From Acidobacteriota bacterium (GTDB lineage: Bacteria > Acidobacteriota > Blastocatellia > Pyrinomonadales > Pyrinomonadaceae), in assembly GCA_023436495.1 (NCBI GenBank), contig JAEZIT010000033.1, forward strand, positions 1 to 15,159: a DNA stretch of 15,159 nt. The letters are read 5' to 3'. The notes under the pieces were generated by a model. That model did no database searches. It saw only the letters and a list, made by a program, of their open reading frames with translations, and was not told where the DNA came from. Below, in pieces: positions 1-6,792 of the stretch (within the stretch, counting starts at the first letter, position 1; every line of letters starts with the position of its first letter). The position numbers and the translations under genes are program-made.

Positions 1-913
1 GGTGCTGGTTGTCCGAATGACGGACCGCATTGGAAAAGGTATCCGCGGAGCTCCGCGCGACGCTCTGTTAGCTGCGAGCGTTCCAAAGGAAAAACGAGGC
101 ATTGCATTTGGATTCAATCGTGCCGCCGATCATATGGGGGCGGTCATCGGGCCGGTCGTGGCATTTATCCTTTTGTCGATGATCGCGATGGACTCGGAAA
201 ATCCCACCGCGCGCGAATTTCAACAAGTGTTCCTGTATGCGTCGATCCCGGTTGCACTTGGGTTGTTCGTCATTGTGTTCTTCGTTAAGGAAGAACGACG
301 CGTAGAACCAAACGGACAGGCCACCGAGCCAATCAAGTTCTCGCTTCGCGGATTCGACCCGAATTTCAAGCGCTTTTTGGTGATCATCGCCATATTCACC
401 CTGTCGAATTCGACAGACGCGTTCCTGCTTCTCCGTGCTGAGCAGGCCGGGATCTCTCCTGCCGTTCTGCCGCTGCTGTGGATGGTGCTGCATTTCAGCA
501 AAGTATTCTTCTCACTCGCCGGAGGCCATTGGTCGGACAAGATCGGCCGTAAAAGGCTCATTTTTGCCGGGTGGATCGTCTACGCCCTAGTATATGCCGG
601 TTTTGCATTCGTTCAGTCGCCCTGGCAGGCAGGGGCGCTGTTCGTGGTTTACGGGGTTTATTTCGGGCTTACCGAAGGAGTCGAAAAGGCTCTTGTTGCC
701 GATATGGTTGATGAAGACAAGCGCGGCACCGCGTTCGGTCTCTATAATCTGGCGTTCGGGATTACGGTTTTTCCGGCCTCACTCATGTTCGGGCTTTTTT
801 GGACGCAGTTCGGCGCTGAGACTGCGTTTCTCGTGAGCTCCGCTATCTCTATCATCGCTGCGTTAATGCTGTTTTCGATTCGCTCCAAACGGCCGGCGCC
901 GGCAAAAGCATAA
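1..913 (+). CDS. MFS family transporter, 5'-truncated
   Basis: This is the C-terminal 303 or so residues of a major facilitator superfamily permease; the frame is open at the left window edge, so the N-terminal helices are missing. The visible part begins just before a conserved loop reading TDRIGKGIRGAPRDALLA, typical of a group of MFS transporters, and a second copy of the MFS loop motif appears as GHWSDKIGRKR at visible residues about 175-185. Several hydrophobic helices are evident (visible residues about 45-65, 75-95, 122-142, 155-175, 188-205, 211-222, 243-268 and 273-293). The substrate cannot be read from sequence. The GTG at position 2 is probably an internal valine, not the start. 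The gene ends one base before a bidirectional terminator that it shares with the convergent M48 gene. Family assignment is secure; specific function is unknown. Confidence 0.88.
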   Translation, partial: VLVVRMTDRIGKGIRGAPRDALLAASVPKEKRGIAFGFNRAADHMGAVIGPVVAFILLSMIAMDSENPTAREFQQVFLYASIPVALGLFVIVFFVKEERRVEPNGQATEPIKFSLRGFDPNFKRFLVIIAIFTLSNSTDAFLLLRAEQAGISPAVLPLLWMVLHFSKVFFSLAGGHWSDKIGRKRLIFAGWIVYALVYAGFAFVQSPWQAGALFVVYGVYFGLTEGVEKALVADMVDEDKRGTAFGLYNLAFGITVFPASLMFGLFWTQFGAETAFLVSSAISIIAALMLFSIRSKRPAPAKA

Positions 914-940
914 AAAAGGCGGGCCATATAGCCCGCTTTT
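914..940. terminator. Bidirectional Rho-independent terminator
   Basis: The stem GCGGGC (919-924) pairs with GCCCGC (931-936) around a six-base loop. An A-run lies on the left and a T-run on the right, and these flanks extend the pairing. The symmetry gives a U-tract in either direction, which fits its place between two convergent genes, the MFS transporter ending at 913 and the M48 protease ending at 959. Confidence 0.88.
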
Positions 941-958
941 CGTGATACTGCCGCGAAT

Positions 959-2365
959 CTATTGATCACTTATTCGAATCGAATTGATCAAATTGCGGAA
1001 CGCCGAATTATAACGGCTCGACTCGTTCTCCGGCACGACCGTGTCGACATAAAAAAGGTCGCCGTTTCGGAGCTGCGTTACGTATACGTTTACTAGTTCG
1101 ACCCTGCCGGTAATTGGCGACTGTCCTGACAGAACGGTCATATAACCAGTCCTTCCCGCCAAAGTGGTTCGTGAAAATCCGCTTCGCTGCCTTAGATAAC
1201 TGTTCGACTGCAGAATACCGTTGATGTAATCCTGGGTCACCTGCTGCAAGTTTCCGTTTCCCGAACGTGCAACACCGATCATTACTCCGTGAGTGATACC
1301 CTGATCACCGTAGGCTCCTTCCGGCGCGAACTGTACCGAGCTCTCGGATGAAAACTCACGCCAGTTGTTCGGCACGTTCATCCTGATCCAGTTGCCGCTG
1401 GAATATGTACGTGTCCGCGTCGACGGAAGCTGTACGGAATTGGAATACCTTCCGCCGGCAGTCGGGTTTGAAACCGGCCCGCTGCCGCTCTTATAACCCT
1501 GTTCTATCTCCGCCATCGTCCTTGCCTGAGGCATGCTGCGGAGGCGTTCCTGAACACGGCGAAACTCCGGCGTAGATTTGATCGGGTTCGACGACACGCG
1601 AAGCATTGAAGCTTCCCGATTAATATTTTGGTACCTATTGCCCGGATCCGGGTGACTGCTCAGCCATTCAGGCCCGCGAGCGCCACCTTCCCCTGCGATC
1701 GTCTGGAACATATTCGCAAGGTCGCGCGGATCATAACCTGCGTCAGCCATTATCTGCGCACCGAGAATGTCGGCTTGTCGTTCATAATCGCGGCTGTATT
1801 TGGTAAGCCATGCCTGCGCGCCCAGCATTCCCAACTGTGCCCCGGTCTGACCGCCCAGGATCGCGCCGCCAAGCACCATACCGATCACCCCAAGCTGATT
1901 CTGCCAACTCCCCTGTTTCGTGGCCTGTGCCGTAGCGTGACGCAGAGCAACGTGGCTGATCTCGTGAGCCATGACCCCGGCCATCTCGCCTTCGTTCCTT
2001 GCTGCTTCGATCATGCCGCGGTTTACGAACATCGGCCCGCCGGGCAATGCAAACGCGTTAATGTCCCGGGCGTTGACCACATCAAACGTATAATCGAATG
2101 CCGGCTGACGGAATTGCGACGGGATAGCGGCAACCAGCCGTTCCCCGACGCGTTCCACGTAGTTGTCTACCGACTGATCAGACACCAGCGGGAACTGTTT
2201 GCGGACTTCGACCGACGCTTCACGGCCGACCTTGACGTCGTCCTGCACGTTATACCGATTCTTTGGCATGCTGATCCGGGTTTGTCCCAGAACAGCCAGC
2301 GGAGCGGCGGCAAGCATCCAGATCATAGCTGTTGCCGCAAATCCGTTAAATAGACGTTTCTTCAT
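959..2365 (-). CDS. Secreted M48-family zinc metalloprotease
   Basis: A 468-residue exported M48 peptidase. An N-terminal signal peptide (KKR then a hydrophobic run, ending near the AAPLAVLGQ segment, residues 1-28) predicts export. The zinc site is HEISH at 134-138, and the third ligand is expected from YERQAD at 194-199 (E195), with D199 following as in the family. The SHPDPGNR segment at about 237-244 is also characteristic of BepA/LoiP-like M48 enzymes, which clear misfolded envelope proteins. The glycine- and alanine-rich stretch at 158-187 sits between the two zinc motifs, as usual. After a Ser/Gly/Asn-rich linker (about 290-322) comes an extra domain of roughly 145 residues, beginning near NWIRMNVPNNWREF, that I cannot assign with confidence. 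The start is firm: AAGGAGGG lies five bases upstream of the ATG. It is divergent from the pst operon. The class is certain; the substrate is unknown. Confidence 0.92.
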   Translation of the reverse strand: MKKRLFNGFAATAMIWMLAAAPLAVLGQTRISMPKNRYNVQDDVKVGREASVEVRKQFPLVSDQSVDNYVERVGERLVAAIPSQFRQPAFDYTFDVVNARDINAFALPGGPMFVNRGMIEAARNEGEMAGVMAHEISHVALRHATAQATKQGSWQNQLGVIGMVLGGAILGGQTGAQLGMLGAQAWLTKYSRDYERQADILGAQIMADAGYDPRDLANMFQTIAGEGGARGPEWLSSHPDPGNRYQNINREASMLRVSSNPIKSTPEFRRVQERLRSMPQARTMAEIEQGYKSGSGPVSNPTAGGRYSNSVQLPSTRTRTYSSGNWIRMNVPNNWREFSSESSVQFAPEGAYGDQGITHGVMIGVARSGNGNLQQVTQDYINGILQSNSYLRQRSGFSRTTLAGRTGYMTVLSGQSPITGRVELVNVYVTQLRNGDLFYVDTVVPENESSRYNSAFRNLINSIRISDQ

Positions 2366-2402
2366 AAATACCCTCCTTACCCTGATTGAATAAACCCTTT
2401 AT

Positions 2403-2427
2403 CGATTATTACATATTAAAATAATCG
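2403..2427. promoter_or_regulatory. Inverted repeat upstream of the M48 protease, possible operator
   Basis: CGATTATT (2403-2410) and AATAATCG (2420-2427) are perfect reverse complements separated by nine bases. The element lies about 40-60 bases upstream of the M48 ATG and, read on the minus strand, contains AT-rich hexamers resembling a -10 box. It could be an operator or a weak hairpin in the 5' leader; no function can be shown from sequence alone. Confidence 0.4.
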
Positions 2428-2585
2428 GGTTTCTAAACCAGTTCTAGGATGAACAAGTGTCTTAAAGCCGTTCGCTGTAAATTTAGGCGGGTTATACACC
2501 GGGGTCGTAACGTATTTAGTCAGATTTGGTTAGCTAGCGGGGCAGATGCGGGCAAGGAAAGACTCGGATTTCCGCGTTCGAGAGG

Positions 2586-2711
2586 TTAAAGTATTTCGGA
2601 AACACGTCTGAGCAGGGCGTGGATCTCTGTCTTTTCCATGTTCTCGCCATGCTTGTGCTCAACTATCAATGCGTATGCTATTTCGCAATTTATATCAGTA
2701 ACAAGTTCCAT
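2586..2711 (-). CDS. Possible 41-residue protein of unknown function
   Basis: An ATG-initiated frame of 41 residues (begins MELVTDINCEIAYALIVEH, ends LLRRVSEIL) ends in TAA at 2586-2588. The same frame stays open upstream to a TAA near 2800, and that upstream part also reads like protein (it includes SYNPKRFISINDYLYSDTI), giving about 70 stop-free codons in an AT-rich region. No clear Shine-Dalgarno precedes the ATG; a TTG eight codons earlier is an alternative start. Predicted as mostly helical and soluble. It may be a real small gene, the remnant of a larger one, or chance. It resembles no family I recognise. Confidence 0.33.
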   Translation of the reverse strand: MELVTDINCEIAYALIVEHKHGENMEKTEIHALLRRVSEIL

Positions 2712-2773
2712 AATAGTGTCCGAATACAAGTAATCATTAATGGATATGAATCGCTTCGGATTATATGAATCGA

Positions 2774-2802
2774 GTGTTACGTCGGTGTTACAGGAATGTT
2801 AA
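2774..2802 (+). promoter_or_regulatory. Pho-box-like triple repeat upstream of pstS
   Basis: Three 7-bp repeats, GTGTTAC (2774-2780), GTGTTAC (2785-2791) and ATGTTAA (2796-2802), are separated by exactly four bases each, giving an 11-bp period. Tandem 7-bp units with 4-bp spacers are the known architecture of PhoB boxes. On the other strand the units read TTAACA, GTAACA and GTAACA, close to the PhoP repeat TT(A/C/T)ACA known from Bacillus. The position, about 140 bp upstream of pstS, fits phosphate-starvation activation of the operon. The role is inferred; no clean -10 box was found at the expected distance. Confidence 0.7.
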
Positions 2803-2942
2803 TTCATCGAACCACCGGCAAGACAGGAATTGCCCAATAAATGTAAATTATTGTGGAAACCATTATTTTCAGGGCAAATGTGTGCCCGTCAGATAGAGAC
2901 TTTAATTAGCACAATATTTAAGAAATTTAATCGGAGCGATCG

Positions 2943-4052
2943 ATGAATATCCTAAGATTTTTTAATAACCATTCGGCGGCAGTAATTTTGGCAGCGCTTG
3001 CCATGATCGGTACGGCGTGCAGCGGTCAGCAGATGGGTCAAAACGGCTCGCAGCAGTCTTCCGGAAACGGAGCAACAAGACTGACGGGTTCGGGCGCAAC
3101 ATTCCCGAAGCCGATATATGAAAAGTGGGCGAGCGATTACGGCAAACTTCACAGCGGCATAAGTATCGATTACACGGCCACCGGTTCGGGTGCAGGCCAG
3201 AAGGCGATCCTCGCGAAAACGGCGGATTTTGGTGCGTCTGACGATCCGATGAGCGACGAAGACCTTAAGAATGCAGGCGCGGAGATACTCCATATCCCTA
3301 CTGTTTTGGGCGCGGTTGTGCTCACGTACAATCTTCCGGATGTAAAAGAACCGCTCAAGCTTTCCGCTCAAACGGTGTCGGATATCTATCTCGGCAATAT
3401 CAAAAAGTGGAACGATCCGAAGATCAAGGCAGATAATCCGAATGCTCCGCTTCCCGACGCAGATATCCTGCCCGTCTATCGCGCCGATTCGAGCGGCACG
3501 TCTGCGGTCTTTACAGATTATCTGTCGAAGACGGTCCCCGAATGGAAGGAAAAGGTCGGCATGAACAAACAGCCGAGTTGGATAACCGGTATCGGCGTCG
3601 GAGCCAAGGGTAACGACGGCGTCATGGGACAGGTTAAGCAGACACCTAATTCGATCGGCTATGTCGAGCTTACGTTTTCAAAGGCAAACTCGCTTCCGGC
3701 AGCATTGATCAAGAACAAAGCAGGCGAGTTCGTCGAAGCATCGTTGGAAAGCGTTGCTGCAGCGGCCGCAGGTTCGGCAGCTTCTATGCCCGACGACCTT
3801 CGTACCCAGATCACTGACGCTGACGGCAAAGACTCCTACCCCATCGCAAGCTACACGTACATTCTGGTTTATAAAGAACAGCCGGATGCCGTGAAAGGAA
3901 AGGCTCTCGTCGACTTCCTTTGGTGGGCAACGCACGACGGCCAGGCTCTGGCAAAGGATCTGCATTACGCAGCCCTACCCGAGGACGTCGTGAAAAAGGT
4001 AGAGGCAAAGATCAGTTCGATCACCAATGCCGGGAAGCCGTTAAGGCAATAG
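2943..4052 (+). CDS. pstS: Phosphate ABC transporter substrate-binding protein PstS
   Basis: A 369-residue periplasmic phosphate-binding protein of the Pst high-affinity uptake system. A hydrophobic signal ends in IGTAC, with Cys26 fitting a lipoprotein cleavage site (Gly rather than the usual Leu at -3), so it is probably a membrane-anchored lipoprotein. The phosphate-binding elements of the family are all visible: TGSGATFP at about 48-55, TGSGAG at about 80-85, the aspartates of GASDDPMS at about 98-104, and YRADSSGTS at 179-187 (Arg180, Ser184, Gly185, Thr186). A low-complexity Gly/Ser/Gln stretch (about 27-45) links the anchor to the domain. GGAG lies six bases before the ATG. It is the first gene of the pst-phoU operon, downstream of Pho-box-like repeats. 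Function is secure. Confidence 0.96.
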   Translation: MNILRFFNNHSAAVILAALAMIGTACSGQQMGQNGSQQSSGNGATRLTGSGATFPKPIYEKWASDYGKLHSGISIDYTATGSGAGQKAILAKTADFGASDDPMSDEDLKNAGAEILHIPTVLGAVVLTYNLPDVKEPLKLSAQTVSDIYLGNIKKWNDPKIKADNPNAPLPDADILPVYRADSSGTSAVFTDYLSKTVPEWKEKVGMNKQPSWITGIGVGAKGNDGVMGQVKQTPNSIGYVELTFSKANSLPAALIKNKAGEFVEASLESVAAAAAGSAASMPDDLRTQITDADGKDSYPIASYTYILVYKEQPDAVKGKALVDFLWWATHDGQALAKDLHYAALPEDVVKKVEAKISSITNAGKPLRQ

Positions 4053-4057
4053 CGAAA

Positions 4058-4120
4058 ATGGGCCGGACGCTGGATCAATTAGCTGAATTTGGCAGCTTTT
4101 GGGCGTTCGGCCGTACTTAG
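4058..4120 (+). CDS. Possible 20-residue leader peptide between pstS and pstC
   Basis: A short frame begins ATG GGC CGG ACG six bases after the pstS stop. It encodes 20 residues (MGRTLDQLAEFGSFWAFGRT) and stops with TAG only two bases before the chosen pstC ATG. It coincides with a long hairpin (4061-4112). PstC has no good Shine-Dalgarno, so ribosomes ending here could re-initiate on pstC. This is inference: the frame itself lacks a strong ribosome-binding site, although AAGG lies about 12 bases upstream, and it may be chance. Confidence 0.3.
   Translation: MGRTLDQLAEFGSFWAFGRT
4061..4112 (+). promoter_or_regulatory. Intercistronic hairpin between pstS and pstC
   Basis: GGCCGGACGC (4061-4070) pairs with GCGTTCGGCC (4103-4112) over ten base pairs with one G-U pair. 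An inner stem AGCTG (4081-4085) with CAGCT (4093-4097) nests inside. There is no U-tract, so it is not a simple terminator. A stem at the 3' end of the first cistron commonly protects the abundant binding-protein message or lowers expression of the membrane genes; that role is inferred. The stem ends ten bases before the pstC ATG. Confidence 0.65.
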
Positions 4121-4122
4121 AC

Positions 4123-5052
4123 ATGTCGCAAACCGGTACAATCGGAGACAAAATCTTCCGCACGGCATTGCTGATCGCAGCGGGCGTCATACTGCTCATT
4201 GTTGCCGCAATGCTGGTCATGATGCTGCGCAATTCGATGCCGACGATCGATCTTTTCGGCATCGGATTTCTTTTTGGGCGCGAATGGAAACCCGCACAAG
4301 AAGAATTCGGCGCGCTGCCTTTCATTTACGGAACGATCGTTTCGTCTGTGATCGCCCTCATCCTTGCGGTACCCCTCAGCGTTGGCGTGGCGATCTTTCT
4401 CGTCGAACAGGCGCCGCGAAAACTGGCGCGGCCGATCGCCTTTATGATCGAGCTGTTAGCAGCGATCCCGTCCGTCGTTTACGGCCTTTGGGGTATATTC
4501 GTCCTTGCGCCGTTCGTGCGTGATCACCTAGGAGCATTTCTTCAAACATACTTTGGGTGGCTGCCTTTGTTTCAGGGCCGCCTGACCGGGATCGGCATGC
4601 TGACCGCCGGGATCATACTGGCGCTTATGATCACGCCGATCATCACAGCCGTCGTCCGCGACGTGCTTGAGGCCGTTCCGCACACACAACGCGAAGCCGC
4701 GCTTGCCCTCGGTGCAACCAAATGGGAAACAACACGGATCGTGCTCGGGAATGCCGCATCCGGCATTGCAGGAGCCGTAGTGCTCGGCCTGGGCCGCGCG
4801 ATCGGCGAGACAATGGCGGTGACGATGGTCATCGGAAATTCGCCGCAGATCTCTGCTTCGCTCTTCGAGCCGGCAAACACCATCGCTTCACTTCTTGCAG
4901 CAAATTTTGCGGAGGCGACCGACAAGATCTATCTAAGTGCTTTGATCGAGATCGGCCTTGTGCTTTTCCTGGTCACTTTTGTTGTTAATGCTCTTGCGAA
5001 ACTGATGATCATGGGATTTGCAAGAGGTAAAGGCACGGCAAGCCGAACGTAG
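4123..5052 (+). CDS. pstC: Phosphate ABC transporter permease PstC
   Basis: One of the two inner-membrane permease subunits of the Pst importer; with PstA it forms the phosphate channel energised by PstB. From the ATG at 4123 it is 309 residues, close to the roughly 319 of E. coli PstC. Transmembrane stretches are visible at about 15-36, 70-95, 107-132, 155-180, 212-238 and 275-300. The ABC-permease coupling loop (EAA motif) reads REAALALGATKWETTRIVL at 190-208, followed by NAASGIAGAVVLGLGRAIGETMAVTMVIGN, typical of PstC. A TTG at 4099 would add eight residues but lies inside the intercistronic hairpin, so the ATG was preferred. No good Shine-Dalgarno precedes it, suggesting coupling to upstream translation. 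The downstream pstA starts 13 bases after the stop. Confidence 0.95.
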   Translation: MSQTGTIGDKIFRTALLIAAGVILLIVAAMLVMMLRNSMPTIDLFGIGFLFGREWKPAQEEFGALPFIYGTIVSSVIALILAVPLSVGVAIFLVEQAPRKLARPIAFMIELLAAIPSVVYGLWGIFVLAPFVRDHLGAFLQTYFGWLPLFQGRLTGIGMLTAGIILALMITPIITAVVRDVLEAVPHTQREAALALGATKWETTRIVLGNAASGIAGAVVLGLGRAIGETMAVTMVIGNSPQISASLFEPANTIASLLAANFAEATDKIYLSALIEIGLVLFLVTFVVNALAKLMIMGFARGKGTASRT

Positions 5053-5065
5053 CGGAAAACAGACC

Positions 5066-5914
5066 ATGAATACAGATATCGAGCGATCGAACCACCGCCG
5101 CAGAAGGCTTGTCAGCGCCGTTATGACGACGCTTACGGGCCTGAGTGCCGCGTTTGCGTTAGCGATCCTCGTGATCATCATTTCATACATTGCGGTTCGC
5201 GGCGTGTCGTCGCTGAACCTTCAGTTCCTGATCGATACTCCCAAACCCGTCGGGGAAGGCGGCGGCATCGGCAACGCGATCGTGGGCTCGGCGATGATGA
5301 CGGCATTGGCTGCGATCATCGGTTTGCCTATAGGGATCGCCGCGGGCGTGTATCTGGCCGAATATGGGAAAGGCTGGTTTGGTACGATCGTTCGGTTCGT
5401 GGCCGACACTCTGATCGGAATTCCGTCGATCATCGTCGGTATATTCGTATATACGCTCGTCGTGCTTCCGATGGGCAGGCAGTCGGGATTCGCCGGAGGT
5501 GTTGCACTGGCGATAATTATTATCCCGATCGTCGCACGTACTACGGAGGAGATGATCCGGCTGGTCCCCAATTCGATGCGTGAAGGTGCGCTGGCGCTAG
5601 GCGCTCCGCAGTGGCGTGTATCCTGGAACATTGTCCTTCCCGCGGCGTCTGCCGGGATCGCGACAGGGGCAATGCTCGCGATCGCGCGCGTGACCGGTGA
5701 AACAGCCCCACTGCTATTTACTGCACTTAACAGCCGTTTTTATAACTTTTACTATGATCAGCCCATGTCGTCGCTGACGGTGCAGATATACAATTATGCG
5801 ACCGGGCCGTTCGAGGTCGAACACGCGATGGCATGGGCGGCAACTCTCATTCTGGTTGGTTTGATCCTTGTGATCAATATTCTGGTACGCTTTCTGACAA
5901 GGAAGCGGTACTGA
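5066..5914 (+). CDS. pstA: Phosphate ABC transporter permease PstA
   Basis: The second permease subunit of the phosphate importer, 282 residues from the ATG at 5066. A basic N-terminus (NHRRRRL) precedes the first membrane helix at about 20-44. Further helices lie at about 70-98, 113-137, 142-157, 190-220 and 256-276. The coupling loop reads MREGALALGAPQWRVSWNIVLPAA at 171-194, followed by ARVTGETAPLLFTALNS, which is diagnostic of PstA. The frame is open further upstream to a TTG at 5018 that would overlap pstC, but the ATG gives the expected N-terminus and spacing; a weak CGGA lies about nine bases before it. The gene is 13 bases from pstC and 15 bases from pstB, so it is surely co-transcribed with them. 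Confidence 0.95.
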   Translation: MNTDIERSNHRRRRLVSAVMTTLTGLSAAFALAILVIIISYIAVRGVSSLNLQFLIDTPKPVGEGGGIGNAIVGSAMMTALAAIIGLPIGIAAGVYLAEYGKGWFGTIVRFVADTLIGIPSIIVGIFVYTLVVLPMGRQSGFAGGVALAIIIIPIVARTTEEMIRLVPNSMREGALALGAPQWRVSWNIVLPAASAGIATGAMLAIARVTGETAPLLFTALNSRFYNFYYDQPMSSLTVQIYNYATGPFEVEHAMAWAATLILVGLILVINILVRFLTRKRY

Positions 5915-5929
5915 TCGGGGGCTGCATTT

Positions 5930-6715
5930 ATGGATACGGCGGCGACCGCTAAACTGATGGAAAGCAAAATCAGCATTTCGAACCTGAATTTTTATTACGG
6001 AAAATCACAGGCGCTCTATGACATTTCTCTTGAGATCCCACAGCGCCAGGTCATCGCGTTCATCGGCCCGTCGGGCTGCGGAAAATCGACGTTTCTAAGA
6101 ACGCTGAACCGTATGAACGACACGATCGCGGGCGCCCGTGTCGACGGCACTGTGATGATCGACGGAGAGAACATCTACGACTCTGGGACAGACGTTGTAT
6201 CGCTTCGCCGTAAGGTCGGAATGGTGTTTCAAAAATCGAACCCGTTCCCGAAGTCGATCTTTGAGAACGTCGCGTACGGCATCAGGATCAACCGGATCCA
6301 CCGCGACAAGGCCGACCTGAACGAACGCGTCCAGAAAGCGTTGCTCGACGCCGCTCTTTGGGACGAGGTAAAAGACCGGCTCGACTCTTCAGCCTTCGGC
6401 CTGTCGGGCGGCCAACAGCAGCGGCTTTGTATCGCACGCGCGCTGGCGGTTCAGCCCGAAGTAATACTGATGGACGAGCCCGCATCGGCGTTGGATCCGA
6501 TAGCAACACAAAAGATCGAAGAACTCGTCGTCGAACTAAAGAAAAACTACACGATCGTCATCGTGACGCATAATATGCAGCAGGCAGCACGCGTCTCGGA
6601 CCGGACGGCTTTCTTTATGCTAGGAAAGCTGGTCGAATTTAATTCCACCCAGAAAATGTTCACCAATCCGAACGAAAAACTCACCGAGGATTACATCACG
6701 GGCCGATTCGGGTGA
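5930..6715 (+). CDS. pstB: Phosphate ABC transporter ATP-binding protein PstB
   Basis: The ATPase of the Pst importer, 261 residues, close to the E. coli length. All ABC motifs are intact: Walker A GPSGCGKST at 46-54, Q-loop glutamine in MVFQKSNPFP at about 98-107, signature LSGGQQQR at 158-165, Walker B VILMDEP at 178-184, D-loop SALD at 186-189, and the switch histidine in VTHNMQQAAR at about 212-221. The pairs FLRTLNRMND after Walker A and QKSNPFPKSIFENV after the Q-loop are specific to PstB among ABC proteins. A G-run at 5917-5921 sits eight bases before the ATG. An internal ATG at residue 10 is an alternative start, since conservation begins about there. Placed between pstA and phoU, as in many bacteria. 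Confidence 0.96.
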   Translation: MDTAATAKLMESKISISNLNFYYGKSQALYDISLEIPQRQVIAFIGPSGCGKSTFLRTLNRMNDTIAGARVDGTVMIDGENIYDSGTDVVSLRRKVGMVFQKSNPFPKSIFENVAYGIRINRIHRDKADLNERVQKALLDAALWDEVKDRLDSSAFGLSGGQQQRLCIARALAVQPEVILMDEPASALDPIATQKIEELVVELKKNYTIVIVTHNMQQAARVSDRTAFFMLGKLVEFNSTQKMFTNPNEKLTEDYITGRFG

Positions 6716-6731
6716 TGCCGCTAAATTGTGC

Positions 6732-6737
6732 TATAAT
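6732..6737 (+). promoter_or_regulatory. Possible -10 box of an internal promoter before phoU
   Basis: A perfect TATAAT lies in the 77-bp gap between pstB and phoU, about 55 bases before the phoU ATG. No convincing -35 hexamer is found 16-18 bases upstream (that region is the end of pstB), so it could be an activator-dependent or weak internal promoter, or chance. The octamer TTGTGCTA flanks it at 6726-6733 and recurs at 6773-6780. Confidence 0.35.
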
Positions 6738-6792
6738 TGGGGTTTTTGAAACATCATAGATAACTGGCCATCTTGTGCTAAATTAGTTAAAA

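Larger units (their letters stand above)
2366..2942. other. Divergent intergenic region between the M48 protease and pstS
   Basis: This 577-bp stretch is AT-richer than its flanks. From left to right it holds the Shine-Dalgarno of the M48 gene (2371-2378), an 8-bp inverted repeat (2403-2427), a possible 41-residue reading frame on the minus strand (2586-2711), a 10-bp direct repeat (2744-2753 and 2763-2772), three 7-bp Pho-box-like repeats (2774-2802), and short inverted repeats that could form structure in the pstS leader (CAATAA at 2835-2840 with TTATTG at 2848-2853; TTGCCC at 2830-2835 with GGGCAA at 2872-2877). No tRNA-like fold was seen. Confidence 0.8.

Noticed and set aside
1628..2353. 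Long 241-residue plus-strand frame opposite the M48 gene
   Set aside because: It is the antisense shadow of a clear M48 coding sequence and has no recognisable protein features.
2449..2589. A 46-residue plus-strand frame upstream of pstS
   Set aside because: No usable Shine-Dalgarno, odd basic and cysteine-containing composition, and it overlaps the end of a better minus-strand candidate; probably chance.
4099..4122. TTG start extending pstC by eight residues
   Set aside because: It falls inside the intercistronic hairpin with no Shine-Dalgarno; the ATG at 4123 gives the usual N-terminus.
5018..5065. TTG start extending pstA into pstC
   Set aside because: The added residues would overlap the end of pstC and look unlike PstA; the ATG at 5066 fits better.
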